From a bacterium (lineage in GTDB: Bacteria > CLD3 > SB21), in assembly GCA_019695335.1 (NCBI GenBank), contig JAIBAF010000008.1, forward strand, positions 1-64,000: a stretch of DNA of 64,000 bases, written 5' to 3'. Of this stretch, positions 51,883 to 60,927 are shown in pieces; the first letter of the stretch is position 1; every line of letters starts with the position of its first letter. Made by a program: the position numbers and the translations under genes. The notes beneath the pieces were generated by a model. That model was not told the origin of the DNA, did not search any database, and saw only the letters and a program-made list of their open reading frames with translations.

Positions 51883-52134
51883 TTATTTACCTAACTTGTT
51901 AACTAAATACTCAATAGTCGAACCGACAGTGGTGAGTTTTGCTGCTTCTTCTTCCGGAATTTTTTCGCCGAGACTGAACGAATCTTCGAATTCCATTACT
52001 AACTCAACCTGATCCAGTGAATCCGCACCTAAATCTTCAACATAAGAAGCAGCCGGTGTTACTTCAGCTTCCGTCACGCCAAGTTTCTTGACGATGATCT
52101 CTTTTACTTTTTTCTCGATTTCTTCTTTGCTCAT
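51883..52134 (-). CDS. acpP: acyl carrier protein
   Basis: The small acidic protein (83 aa) carries growing fatty acyl chains on a 4'-phosphopantetheine arm attached to Ser39 in [12 protein letters not shown]. The helical pattern and length match AcpP. Of two in-frame ATGs, the second (52134) is preferred because AAGGAG lies about 9 nt before it but only about 3 nt before the first (52140). The following strong hairpin probably allows its high expression relative to fabF. Confidence 0.97.
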   Translation of the reverse strand: MSKEEIEKKVKEIIVKKLGVTEAEVTPAASYVEDLGADSLDQVELVMEFEDSFSLGEKIPEEEAAKLTTVGSTIEYLVNKLGK

Positions 52135-52204
52135 GATCATTTCTCCTTAATGAAGGTTATGTGAATGTTTCTTCCCTTATTATAAAATCTTATCTGAGTT
52201 TCCA

Positions 52205-52954
52205 TTATCGTATGACGCGCCCGCCGTCAACCTGAATTACCTGACCGGTAATATACGCGGCTTCATCCGAAGCCAGAAATTTTACTGTATAAGCTACTTC
52301 GTCAATAGTACCCGATCTTCCCAACGGAATATATTTCAATACTTCGGCGACTGTTTGCTCAGAAAAATCTTTCGTCATATCGGTAAGTATATACCCGGGC
52401 GCGACGGAATTAACCGTTATCGCGTAGGGCGCCAGTTCTTTTGCCGTAGCCATCATCAATCCGTCAATACCGGCTTTGGAAGCGGCATAATTGGCTTGAA
52501 ACGGGTTGCCTCCGAGCGCCACGACGGATGACATGTAGATAATTCTTCCGTATCGTTGTTTCATCATTGTTTTAGCAGCCAGACGTGAACAGATGAAAGC
52601 GCTTTTTAGATTATTCTTCAGCACCCAATCCCATTCATCTTCATTCATCCGCGCCAATAAGCTGTTTTTAAATACGCCTGCGTTATTAACTAAAATATCC
52701 AAACGACCAAATTTTTCCTGCACAGTATCAAACAGTTTTTTAGCTTCAGTCCAGTCGGAAACGTCCGCCTGCACAGCCTGCAAATGATCGTTCGAAGCGA
52801 ATGAACGCAATTCCTGTTCGGCGATTCTCAACCGCTCCGCATCCCGGCCGTTAATCACCACCGTTGCACCGTTTGTCAAAAAACATTGCGCGATAGCCTT
52901 GCCGATTCCGCGAGACGAACCGGTCACTACCGCTACTTTATCACGCAGTACCAT
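52205..52954 (-). CDS. fabG: 3-oxoacyl-ACP reductase
   Basis: FabG reduces beta-ketoacyl-ACP with NADPH. The 249-aa short-chain dehydrogenase has GSSRGIGKAIA for cofactor binding, NNAGVF, the catalytic Ser in YMSSVVALGG and the YAASKAG pair. The C-terminus is QVIQVDGGRVI. Its ATG shares one base with the fabD stop (TAATG), indicating translational coupling. Confidence 0.96.
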   Translation of the reverse strand: MVLRDKVAVVTGSSRGIGKAIAQCFLTNGATVVINGRDAERLRIAEQELRSFASNDHLQAVQADVSDWTEAKKLFDTVQEKFGRLDILVNNAGVFKNSLLARMNEDEWDWVLKNNLKSAFICSRLAAKTMMKQRYGRIIYMSSVVALGGNPFQANYAASKAGIDGLMMATAKELAPYAITVNSVAPGYILTDMTKDFSEQTVAEVLKYIPLGRSGTIDEVAYTVKFLASDEAAYITGQVIQVDGGRVIR

Positions 52955-53883
52955 TAATGCTGGAACTTTACTAATTCATCCGCCTTGCCAATGCATTCAC
53001 ACGGAATGTTCTTATCGATACGTTTAACCAATCCTTGCAGTACATTGCCTGGACCGATTTCATAAAATTTGTTTGCACCGTCGGCGATCATGTTGACAAC
53101 GGTTTCATGCCATTTGACAGGAGCAGTAATCTGATCGACTAATAGTTTTTTAAATTCATTGCCGGATTGAGCCGCGCGCGCTGTTACATTTGGATAAACC
53201 GTCAAAGCGGTATCCCGGAAAACCATAGTGTTTAATAATTTCTGTACTTCTTCTTTAGCGCTTTCCATTAATGGCGAATGGAAAGCACCGCTGACGACTA
53301 ATTCTTTGACCATTCGTGCGCCTTTTTCTTTGGCCAACTCCATCGCTTTTTTGACGCCTTCGATCGACCCGGAAATCACAATTTGACCGGGCGAATTATA
53401 ATTAGCGCACTGCACAATGCCGGACGTGTACGCTTCACAACAAATTTTTCCAAGTGGTTCTGCATCCATACCAATTACGGCGGCCATGGTACCTTTGTTG
53501 ACTTCGCCGGCATGTTGCATAGCTGCTGCACGAACTTTGACAATTTTCAAAGCATCTTCAAACGACAGAACTCCGGCCGCCACCAGAGCCGAATATTCGC
53601 CTAAGCTATGTCCGGCCGACATTTGAAAACTCATGTCTTTAAATTTTTCTTTTAATATTTCAAGCGTCACGATGCTATGAACGAAAATTGCAGGCTGCGT
53701 TACTCTCGTTTGTTTCAATGCGTCTTCAGGGCCTTCAAATGAAGTCTTAATAAGATCAAATCCTAAAATTTCATTCGCTTTGTCATACATCGTTTTAGCT
53801 ACAGGGAAAGAATCGTAAAAATCTTTACCCATACCAATATATTGCGAACCTTGTCCCGGAAATATAAATGCTATTTTTGACAT
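52954..53883 (-). CDS. fabD: malonyl-CoA:ACP transacylase
   Basis: FabD moves malonyl from CoA to ACP. The 309-aa alpha/beta hydrolase-like protein has FIFPGQGSQYIGMGKDFYD at the N-terminus, the nucleophile serine in GHSLGEYSALVAAG and a catalytic histidine in VSGAFHSPLM. The length is normal. It lies 12 bp from fabH. Confidence 0.97.
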   Translation of the reverse strand: MSKIAFIFPGQGSQYIGMGKDFYDSFPVAKTMYDKANEILGFDLIKTSFEGPEDALKQTRVTQPAIFVHSIVTLEILKEKFKDMSFQMSAGHSLGEYSALVAAGVLSFEDALKIVKVRAAAMQHAGEVNKGTMAAVIGMDAEPLGKICCEAYTSGIVQCANYNSPGQIVISGSIEGVKKAMELAKEKGARMVKELVVSGAFHSPLMESAKEEVQKLLNTMVFRDTALTVYPNVTARAAQSGNEFKKLLVDQITAPVKWHETVVNMIADGANKFYEIGPGNVLQGLVKRIDKNIPCECIGKADELVKFQH

Positions 53884-53895
53884 ATTAAGTTTTAG

Positions 53896-54894
53896 TTAGT
53901 ACGCCCATTTCAATAAAATACTGCTACAGGTAAATCCTCCGCCAAAGGCCGCGATCACGACAATATCTCCTTTTTTCAAACGACCGGTACTGACCGCTTC
54001 CGATAAACAAATCGGAATGGTCGCTGCCGTCGTATTGCCATATCGATCAATATTCACCATGACTTGCGATTCATTCAATCCCATTCTTTGAGCCGCGGAA
54101 TCAATGATCCGTTTGTTAGCCTGATGCGGTACGAATAATCCCACATCCTTGCCGGTCAAACCGTTGCGTTCTACAATCAGCGCAGATGCCTCGGACATAC
54201 CTTTGACGGCGTATTGATAAACATTTTTACCATCTTGAAACACGTAATGCATTTTCTTGTCGACGGTTTCATGCGTCGGCGGGTTCAAGCTGCCACCGCC
54301 AGGCATATTCAAATATTGAGCCCCATTACCATCAATGGTGTTGTAAAAATCCAGTATGCCCACGTTCTTTTCTTCAGTACGTTCAAGCAATACTACTCCG
54401 GCAGCGTCGCCGAAAAGGATGCACGTATTGCGATCAGTATAGTCCACGATCGAACTCATTTTATCGGCGCCCACGACCAGAACTTTTTTGGCCGAGCCGC
54501 TTTCGATAAATTGCGCTCCGATGACCAGAGAATATGCAAACCCGCAACAAGCGGCCGATACGTCGAATCCCCATGCATTCGTCATGCCTGTTTTCGCTTG
54601 AAGTAAACAGGTTGCCGAAGGAAACATCATATCCGGCGTCACGGTACCAAACACGATCACGTCGATTTCCTCGGGATTGATCTTATGTTTTTCAAATAGC
54701 ACTTTGCACGCCTCCGCGGCCATATCGGACGAAGCGCCTTTTTCCATAATGTGGCGTTCTTTGATGCCGGTACGCGACGTAATCCATTCGTCGTTGGTAT
54801 CGACCATTTTTTCGAGATCGGCGTTCGTCAACAATTTATCCGGCGCCCAGTGAGCTACGGCCGTTATCGCGGCACGAAATTTCTTTTTTTCCAC
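53896..54894 (-). CDS. fabH: beta-ketoacyl-ACP synthase III
   Basis: FabH begins fatty acid synthesis by condensing acetyl-CoA (or a branched starter) with malonyl-ACP. The 332-aa enzyme has the catalytic cysteine in DVSAACCGFAYSL. The histidine lies in FVPHQANKRI and the asparagine in DRYGNTTAATIP. TNDEWITSRTGIKER near the start is diagnostic. The starter-unit preference cannot be read from sequence by eye. Confidence 0.97.
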   Translation of the reverse strand: MEKKKFRAAITAVAHWAPDKLLTNADLEKMVDTNDEWITSRTGIKERHIMEKGASSDMAAEACKVLFEKHKINPEEIDVIVFGTVTPDMMFPSATCLLQAKTGMTNAWGFDVSAACCGFAYSLVIGAQFIESGSAKKVLVVGADKMSSIVDYTDRNTCILFGDAAGVVLLERTEEKNVGILDFYNTIDGNGAQYLNMPGGGSLNPPTHETVDKKMHYVFQDGKNVYQYAVKGMSEASALIVERNGLTGKDVGLFVPHQANKRIIDSAAQRMGLNESQVMVNIDRYGNTTAATIPICLSEAVSTGRLKKGDIVVIAAFGGGFTCSSILLKWAY

Positions 54895-54907
54895 GCAATA
54901 CTTTCAG

Positions 54908-55912
54908 TTAGGATAATTTTATTTTTTCACGAATAACTTCATTGATTTTTTTCTCAACCATTTCCTTGGCTACATGAATAGCACGGTAGAGCGCCTTACC
55001 GGAGGAACTGCCGTGGCCGATGATAACGACGCCGTTGACGCCAAGCAGCGGCACACCGCCGTGCGATTGGTAATCCCAATCGCTCATGCTTTTAGTGAAA
55101 AATTCTTTGAATGTCTTTCCGGCTTCAGCTCCGGCTTGCTGGGCAAACCCGCCGATTTTTTGCTGCAACACTTTCACGAAACTTTCAGTCATTTTCAAAA
55201 CGACATTACCGACGAACCCATCGCATACGACAACGTCGGAAGAACCCATCAAAATATCGCGTCCCTCAACGTTGCCGGCAAATTCGAATAATTGTTTTTC
55301 ACGAAACAACTGGTTGGCCTGGATGGTCAGATTGTCGCCTTTGGAATCTTCTTCGCCAATGCTCAGAAGTCCGACTTTAGGAGTAGGAATATTCATCATC
55401 GCGTGCATGTATATGCTTCCCATCACACCGAATTGCAATAAGTGAACAGGTTTTGAATCAACATTTGCGCCGACATCGAGTACCAGACTCTTGCCTTTGA
55501 TGGTCGGAAAAAAAGCGCCGATGGTTGGACGTTGTACACCTTCGATACGACCAAGTCCCATCAACCCGCAAGCCATCACTGCGCCTGTATTGCCCATGCT
55601 GACAAACGCATCACCTTCGCCGCGTTTAACCATTTCAATTCCAATATGAATCGATGAATGCATTTTTTCACGTAAGGCCGTCGTCGGCGATTCGCACATT
55701 CCGATCACTTCATCCGTGTGAACGATATCGATGCTTTTACCGACCAGATCATTCCCCTCACAACGGTGGATTTCCTCCATGATCTTTTCCCGATGACCGG
55801 TCAGAATAACCTGGTGGCCCTGCGATAGAAATTCCCTCGCGGCTTCCACCGCTCCGTCTACGATTTTTTTTGGGGCTTCGTCGCCGCCCATGGCGTCTAC
55901 TATGATTTTCAT
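54908..55912 (-). CDS. plsX: phosphate acyltransferase
   Basis: PlsX makes acyl-phosphate from acyl-ACP for phospholipid synthesis. The 334-aa chain starts with MKIIVDAMGGDEAPKKIVDG and has MGNTGAVMACG, LDVGANVDSKP and VVCDGFVGNVVLKMTES, all typical. It follows rpmF across a gap with a terminator-like hairpin and precedes fabH, the standard order in this cluster. Confidence 0.96.
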   Translation of the reverse strand: MKIIVDAMGGDEAPKKIVDGAVEAAREFLSQGHQVILTGHREKIMEEIHRCEGNDLVGKSIDIVHTDEVIGMCESPTTALREKMHSSIHIGIEMVKRGEGDAFVSMGNTGAVMACGLMGLGRIEGVQRPTIGAFFPTIKGKSLVLDVGANVDSKPVHLLQFGVMGSIYMHAMMNIPTPKVGLLSIGEEDSKGDNLTIQANQLFREKQLFEFAGNVEGRDILMGSSDVVVCDGFVGNVVLKMTESFVKVLQQKIGGFAQQAGAEAGKTFKEFFTKSMSDWDYQSHGGVPLLGVNGVVIIGHGSSSGKALYRAIHVAKEMVEKKINEVIREKIKLS

Positions 55913-55990
55913 CGTTCTCGCTCTTGGGATGATATAAAAGATACCCGCAACTTATCGCTTTTTACGGGTTTTATCAAACGAAACCTGCAT

Positions 55991-56041
55991 AAAAAACTGT
56001 GCCTGTCGGTGTCAGCATCAGTATGATAACAAGGACAGGCA
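55991..56041 (-). terminator. terminator-like hairpin between rpmF and plsX
   Basis: Arms TGCCTGTC (56000-56007) and GACAGGCA (56034-56041) form a perfect 8-bp stem around a 26-nt loop that can itself fold (ATCA/TGAT). On the minus strand it is followed by CAG and six T residues. It may attenuate readthrough from yceD-rpmF into plsX and the fab genes. Confidence 0.6.
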
Positions 56042-56062
56042 TTCGTAAAATTCGACCTGGAA

Positions 56063-56245
56063 CTACGCTTCTTTTGTCAGCGTAACTTGCCGCTGATCAT
56101 AGTAACCGCAATTAGGACAAACACGGTGAGGTAATTTAGGTTGATGGCAATTGGCGCAGGCCGATAATCCCGGCGTATCCAATTTCCAATGTGTTCTGCG
56201 CTTATCGCGGCGTTGCTTTGAATGTCTGCGTTTTGGATTAGGCAT
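56063..56245 (-). CDS. rpmF: 50S ribosomal protein L32
   Basis: The 60-aa basic protein starts MPNPKRRHSKQRRDKRRTH and ends in a zinc ribbon with CANCH and CPNCGYY, typical of L32. It binds 23S rRNA in the large subunit. AGGAGG lies 4 nt before the ATG. It follows yceD by 12 bp and is the usual partner of yceD and plsX. Confidence 0.97.
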   Translation of the reverse strand: MPNPKRRHSKQRRDKRRTHWKLDTPGLSACANCHQPKLPHRVCPNCGYYDQRQVTLTKEA

Positions 56246-56257
56246 GTTTCCTCCTGT

Positions 56258-56758
56258 TTATATTTTTTCATTTACAATTTCATCATAATGCCGGCAAAGG
56301 CTATCATTCCAATTGACACCGCACTCAGGGCATAGGCCTTTGCAATCTTCACGGCAAAGCGACTTCGAAGGCATCGCGAGCATTAAGGTATCCATTACAT
56401 CTTTGTCTAAAACGATATCATTCGTTTGCCGCGTATCGATCGATCGAACTTCCGCGTCTTCATCGTCGGTCCGGGTTCGTGATTCCGCAAATACCATTGA
56501 AAAGTCACCGGCAATTTCCCGACGAATTTCATCCAAACACCGGTCGCATAACAAATGCGCCTGTGACGTAACGCTGAATTTAACGTAATACGTATGACCT
56601 GATTTATTAAGAACAACATTCGTTACGACATCCCGGTCGAAAATTTCATGACCCTCAAAATCTTTGAGTTCGATCCCAAGTTCAGATCCCGGTATCGCAT
56701 AATGGAACCGGTGTTCACCGTCGTCTAAACTTAAAATTTTTTCGATCCGAATCTTCAT
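56258..56758 (-). CDS. yceD: YceD/DUF177 family protein
   Basis: The 166-aa product matches DUF177, a conserved family encoded next to rpmF that is linked to 23S rRNA accumulation in several bacteria and plants. The N-terminal beta-rich part is followed by LLCDRCLDEIRREIAGDF. The diagnostic C-terminal cysteines are in CREDCKGLCPECGVNWND, a probable metal site. First gene of the cluster, with a candidate promoter upstream. Confidence 0.92.
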   Translation of the reverse strand: MKIRIEKILSLDDGEHRFHYAIPGSELGIELKDFEGHEIFDRDVVTNVVLNKSGHTYYVKFSVTSQAHLLCDRCLDEIRREIAGDFSMVFAESRTRTDDEDAEVRSIDTRQTNDIVLDKDVMDTLMLAMPSKSLCREDCKGLCPECGVNWNDSLCRHYDEIVNEKI

Positions 56759-56780
56759 TAAGAAGTCGTAAGTTCAATTC

Positions 56781-56795
56781 GATAAATCATTTATC
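56781..56795. repeat. short perfect inverted repeat in the yceD leader
   Basis: GATAAAT C ATTTATC has 7-bp arms around one base. It lies 10-25 nt downstream of the predicted yceD start of transcription. It could be an operator; AT-richness makes chance occurrence quite possible. Confidence 0.3.
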
Positions 56796-56811
56796 AAATT
56801 TTAAGCCGGTG

Positions 56812-56840
56812 AAGATATATTTTTTTTGTCCGATAGTCAA
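56812..56840 (-). promoter_or_regulatory. candidate promoter for the yceD-rpmF-plsX-fab cluster
   Basis: TTGACT (56840-56835), a 17-nt spacer with an A-run and TATCTT (56817-56812) lie about 55-80 nt before the yceD ATG in the divergent gap. Sequence match only. Confidence 0.45.
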
Positions 56841-56942
56841 GCTTAAATTCGACCTTTTGAAGGCCGGCAAATGCCTAAAAAAAATCATTCTTTATCAAGT
56901 ATTTTTAAGTAAAACCCACCAGATTTACACGAAAGTTTGACC

Positions 56943-56971
56943 TTGCCCTCAAAATTTTAAATGCCTATTTT
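56943..56971 (+). promoter_or_regulatory. candidate promoter for the S46 peptidase gene
   Basis: TTGCCC (56943-56948), a 17-nt spacer and TATTTT (56966-56971) lie 35 nt before the ATG at 57006. The surrounding TATTTTTC is also near the Bacteroidota -7 pattern. The rest of the 247-nt gap shows nothing else clear. Confidence 0.3.
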
Positions 56972-57005
56972 TCGGCGCTTTAATACATCAACTTACAGGT
57001 GAAAT

Positions 57006-59075
57006 ATGATTCGGAAAATACTGTTCCTTACGCTGGTGCTATCCTTTCAATCGGTTTTTGCTGATGAAGGCATGTGGACATATGACAATTTGCCATTCAA
57101 AATTCTCAAAGAGAAATACGGGTTTGAACCTACTCAGGAATGGATTGATCATTTGCGGCTTTCAAGTGTTAGATTTAATGACGGTGGATCGGGTTCATTC
57201 GTAAGTTCCAACGGATTGGTCATGACCAACCAGCATGTTGTGCGCGGGCAACTTCAGAAATTACTGACAGCCGATCGCGATTTACTGCGCGACGGTTTTT
57301 TGGCCACTTCACAGGCGGATGAATTGAAATGCCCTGATCTTGAGCTGAACGTTCTCGTAACGATGGAAAATGTTACTGCAAGAATTCAGGGCGCGGCCAA
57401 ACCGGGCATGAAAGAGCAAGAAGCGCTTACAGCACGTGCCGTTGAAATGGCGGCCATTCAAAAAGAAAGCTTTGAATCCACCGGATTGCGTTCCGATGTT
57501 GTAACTTTGTATCATGGCGGTGAATATTGGCTCTACCGATATAAAAAATATACCGACGTTCGGCTCGTCTTTGCACCCGAACAGCAGGTAGCGTTTTATG
57601 GAAGTTTATGGGACAATTTTGCGTATCCCCGCTACGAAATCGATTTTGCTTTCGTACGAGTTTATGAAAACGATAAGCCTGCTCAAAGCACCCATTACTT
57701 ACGTTGGAACAGTGCCGGAGCAAAAGAAGATGAATTAGTATTTATTTCCGGACATCCCGGAAAAACAGAGAGGCTTTTGACGGTAGCACAAATCATTACC
57801 CGGCGCGATCTGGAATATCCGGCCGACCTGAAAATTGCCCGCCGCCGTCTCGAAGTATTTAAGCAATACGCCAGTTTAGGTAAAGCGGAAGCCAGCCAAG
57901 TTATCAATGCTATTGCCGGTACCGAAAACGTTATAGAAGCCGACAGTGGTGCCTATCAAGGATTATTAAATTCCACCTTGTTTAATAAAAAAGTTGCCGA
58001 AGAAACCGACTTCCGCAACCGTATCGATTCAAAATCGGAATGGAAAAAAAATTACGCATCCGCTTGGACCGATATGGCCAACGTGCAAAAAAAATACGCC
58101 GAGATATTCAAACCGTTTAAATACCGCCGAATTCCTACACGTACGTTAGCTGACAAGGCCTTGTCCATCATCAAATATAGTGAAGAAATACAAAAATTGG
58201 ACGACGTACGTAATTACGGCTTTCATAACGATCAACTCGAATCATTTAAGTTTCAGATGTTATCGCCGGTTCCTTTTTATTTACCTCTTGAAGAACGGCT
58301 ACTGGCCGCATGGCTTCAATTGACTTTGGAGGAATTGGGTGCCAACGATCCATTTGTGAAGACAGCGTTGAACGGGCGTTCGCCGGACGACGTAGCCCGA
58401 GATATTTTCTCAAAAACCAAGCTCAACGACGTTCAAGTTCGTAAAAGCCTGATCGAAGGCGGCACTGATGCCATTCAAAAATCCGACGATGCATTGATCG
58501 TGTTTGTTCGTAAACTTTACCCTGTTATTCACGAGATTCAAACAACGTATGCGGAAAAAGTTCAAAGCGTCGAATCAGCCGCGTCTCAAAAAATCGGTAA
58601 GGCACGTTTTGAAGTGTACGGAAAAAATGTATATCCGGACGCTACATTTACGTTGCGCCTCACTTTCGGTATTGTCAAAGGTTATCCGATGAACGGAACT
58701 TTGGCTGCTCCAATGACGACCTATTACGGGTGGTACGATCGTTCCCTCGGCTTTGGACAGAAGCCGCCGTTCAATTTGCCTCAACGTTATTGGGATCGCA
58801 AAAATAAACTCGATTTGTCGACCCCTTTAAACTTTGTGAGTTCGTGTGACATCATTGGCGGCAACTCGGGCTCGCCCGTTGTCAATGTCAAAGGCGAAGT
58901 TGTCGGAATCGTGCATGACGGTAATAACGAAGGCCTCGTCGGTAATTTTATTTGCAATGACGAATCAGGAAGAGCGATCGCTAATCACGCCGGCGGTATT
59001 ATTGCGGCGTTGAGGGTTTTGTACGACGCCGGACGCATCGCCGACGAACTGGAGAATAGTCATGACACAAAATAA
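57006..59075 (+). CDS. S46 family dipeptidyl-peptidase (DPP7/DPP11-like)
   Basis: S46 enzymes remove dipeptides from the N-terminus of peptides in the periplasm of bacteria that live on peptides. The 689-aa chain has a signal peptide (about 1-19) and then DEGMWTYDNLPF, the family hallmark N-terminus. The chymotrypsin-like halves carry His77 in VMTNQHVV and the nucleophile Ser621 in GGNSGSPV. The helical domain typical of S46 lies between them (about 270-560). By eye, the specificity region near the C-terminus (HDGNNEGLVGNF) has a glycine where DPP11 has arginine. This would favour hydrophobic P1 residues, but the alignment is uncertain. It overlaps the next gene by 14 bp. Confidence 0.94.
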   Translation: MIRKILFLTLVLSFQSVFADEGMWTYDNLPFKILKEKYGFEPTQEWIDHLRLSSVRFNDGGSGSFVSSNGLVMTNQHVVRGQLQKLLTADRDLLRDGFLATSQADELKCPDLELNVLVTMENVTARIQGAAKPGMKEQEALTARAVEMAAIQKESFESTGLRSDVVTLYHGGEYWLYRYKKYTDVRLVFAPEQQVAFYGSLWDNFAYPRYEIDFAFVRVYENDKPAQSTHYLRWNSAGAKEDELVFISGHPGKTERLLTVAQIITRRDLEYPADLKIARRRLEVFKQYASLGKAEASQVINAIAGTENVIEADSGAYQGLLNSTLFNKKVAEETDFRNRIDSKSEWKKNYASAWTDMANVQKKYAEIFKPFKYRRIPTRTLADKALSIIKYSEEIQKLDDVRNYGFHNDQLESFKFQMLSPVPFYLPLEERLLAAWLQLTLEELGANDPFVKTALNGRSPDDVARDIFSKTKLNDVQVRKSLIEGGTDAIQKSDDALIVFVRKLYPVIHEIQTTYAEKVQSVESAASQKIGKARFEVYGKNVYPDATFTLRLTFGIVKGYPMNGTLAAPMTTYYGWYDRSLGFGQKPPFNLPQRYWDRKNKLDLSTPLNFVSSCDIIGGNSGSPVVNVKGEVVGIVHDGNNEGLVGNFICNDESGRAIANHAGGIIAALRVLYDAGRIADELENSHDTK

Positions 59076-59973
59076 CATGCAGGAATTTGCCGCACACGAT
59101 GCCACTCCTTTCAGTTTGAAATCGTCGGTTATTTTACTGATCGTAGGCGTAGGCTTCGGTTATATGGTTACATCGATGTTTGCTGCGGCCAGTTTTGCCG
59201 TATCCTATTTCGCCAAATTAGCGTGGCTTGGAAATTTCATTTCTAAATTCGGACTTTTGACCGGAACATTGGCTTTTATTCTTCCCGCTTTTTTCTATAT
59301 GAAACGTCAGCGAAAATTATTGGCGCCAACGTTTCGCATGAACGCTATTTCTGCAAATGTTCTTTTGTCTACATTGATTTTTTCATTGGGATTATTTGTT
59401 GCAACGGATGCGATCGACCGTATCATTGCGCCGATGATCAATGGATTTCTTGATCGGACAATCGGCACGTTATCGCCGGAATTGATGTCAGACCACATTC
59501 TGAAAAGACTGATGGAAGAATTCCAAATTTACGATTGGATAAACGGAATGCTGCTGATCTTAGCCGCCGTGCTCGCGGCAGGATTTGCCGAGGAGATGTT
59601 GATGCGCGGCATGTTTCAAGGCGCTTTGGAAAAAAAATATTCGGCAATGACGGCCATTATTATTTCCAGCCTTGTTTTTTCAATGATTCATCTTAACCCG
59701 TGGGGCGGCATTCAGATTTTTGTTATTGCATTATTTTTGGGAATTGTCGCGTGGCGGACGAACAGCATTATCCCGACGATTATTATGCATGGAATGAATA
59801 ACGGGTCAGTCATTCTATTCAATAATCTCGAGCCGGAAACCATTGCGTGGTACGGAGATACGACTCACATGGAAACAACCGTAGTTATCGTCGGATTATT
59901 ATTGGCTTTGGTAGGTTTGGTTGGAATATTTCTCTTCACGAAAAAACCAGAACAGTCAATAGCAAGTAAGTGA
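59062..59973 (+). CDS. CPBP-family intramembrane glutamic endopeptidase (CAAX/Abi-like)
   Basis: The 303-aa protein has about seven to eight membrane helices. It carries the three family motifs: EEMLMRG (EExxxR), FSMIHLN (FxxxH) and HGMNN (HxxxN). These form the catalytic site of Rce1-like glutamic proteases within the membrane. Substrates of bacterial members are mostly unknown; some process signal peptides or confer bacteriocin immunity. The ATG lies inside the end of the S46 gene, so the two proteases are made together. Confidence 0.93.
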   Translation: MTQNNMQEFAAHDATPFSLKSSVILLIVGVGFGYMVTSMFAAASFAVSYFAKLAWLGNFISKFGLLTGTLAFILPAFFYMKRQRKLLAPTFRMNAISANVLLSTLIFSLGLFVATDAIDRIIAPMINGFLDRTIGTLSPELMSDHILKRLMEEFQIYDWINGMLLILAAVLAAGFAEEMLMRGMFQGALEKKYSAMTAIIISSLVFSMIHLNPWGGIQIFVIALFLGIVAWRTNSIIPTIIMHGMNNGSVILFNNLEPETIAWYGDTTHMETTVVIVGLLLALVGLVGIFLFTKKPEQSIASK

Positions 59974-59989
59974 CACTCCCAACTATTTA

Positions 59990-60862
59990 CTATTCACTTT
60001 TTCTTGCATCCTCACCCCAACGCAATTTCGCTCGCAGTACTTCAAAAAAAGTTCGCTCGCCTAAGCGGATGAGATGAACTTTATGCGCAGCCTCCCGAAT
60101 CGTGACGATCGTTCCTTCGTCAATTTCCGCTTCTTCCTGCCCATCGGCAGAAAAAAGCGCCGTATAGCCTTTTTCCACATGGAGTGTAATGACTTGATCG
60201 GAATTAATGACCAATGGACGTACTGTCAGCGTATGCGGACACAGTGGATTGATAATAAAAGCCTGCAAAGTCGGACTCAGAATCGGGCCATTGGATGAAA
60301 GCGAATACGCAGTCGATCCGGTGGGAGAAGAAACAATCAGGCCGTCGGCTGTATAGGTATTCAAAAATTCTCCATTCACTTCTGCACGAATTCTGATCAC
60401 GCGGGCAGCGTCGCGGCGAACAATGACGAAGTCATTCAATGCAAAATCTTTGCGCAACGGATCACCCCAACTGGCTTCCAGTACCATGCGTTCTTCGGTT
60501 TGATAATCTCCGTGTTGAATTTTTTCAACCGTATGATACAATTCTGTGACCTCAACTTCCGTTAAAAATCCCAGTTTGCCGATATTCACTCCCAAAATAG
60601 GTTTCTGCAAAACCCCCACAGCCCGCGCGGTTGAAAGCAATGTTCCGTCGCCGCCGAATGACAGGACACAATCAACGTCGCGAACTAAAGTATCCAAATC
60701 CAAATATTCATTCATGCGCGGCCATGAAAATTCAGCAAAAGCGGCCTGAGCTTCAGTATTGATCACAAAGTCGATTTTTTTGGATTGCAATTCTTTTAAA
60801 AACGGATGCAACAATCCGAAAACATGACCTTTGTCGATATTGATGACAATTCCAAATCGCAT
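59990..60862 (-). CDS. nadK: NAD kinase
   Basis: NadK phosphorylates NAD to NADP. The 290-aa protein has the catalytic FGGDGTLLSTAR with the conserved aspartate. LGVNIGKLGFLTEV follows, then NTYTADGLIVSSPTGSTAYSLSSNGPIL, the nucleotide-binding signature. The length is normal. It lies downstream of the BatD-like gene with a ribosome-binding site (AAAGGA), and converges on the CPBP gene with a 16-bp gap and no obvious terminator. Confidence 0.96.
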   Translation of the reverse strand: MRFGIVINIDKGHVFGLLHPFLKELQSKKIDFVINTEAQAAFAEFSWPRMNEYLDLDTLVRDVDCVLSFGGDGTLLSTARAVGVLQKPILGVNIGKLGFLTEVEVTELYHTVEKIQHGDYQTEERMVLEASWGDPLRKDFALNDFVIVRRDAARVIRIRAEVNGEFLNTYTADGLIVSSPTGSTAYSLSSNGPILSPTLQAFIINPLCPHTLTVRPLVINSDQVITLHVEKGYTALFSADGQEEAEIDEGTIVTIREAAHKVHLIRLGERTFFEVLRAKLRWGEDARKSE

Positions 60863-60927
60863 AATCCTATTCCTTTAAAACATGTCTTAGTGAATTATGA
60901 TTTTCGCTTGCTTTGAAGTCATGTTTT

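Noticed and set aside
60877-60927. Matching arms AAAACATG and CATGTTTT between the BatD-like gene and nadK
   Set aside because: The loop would be 35 nt and the arms are AT-rich. The nadK ribosome-binding site follows directly, so readthrough is more likely than termination.
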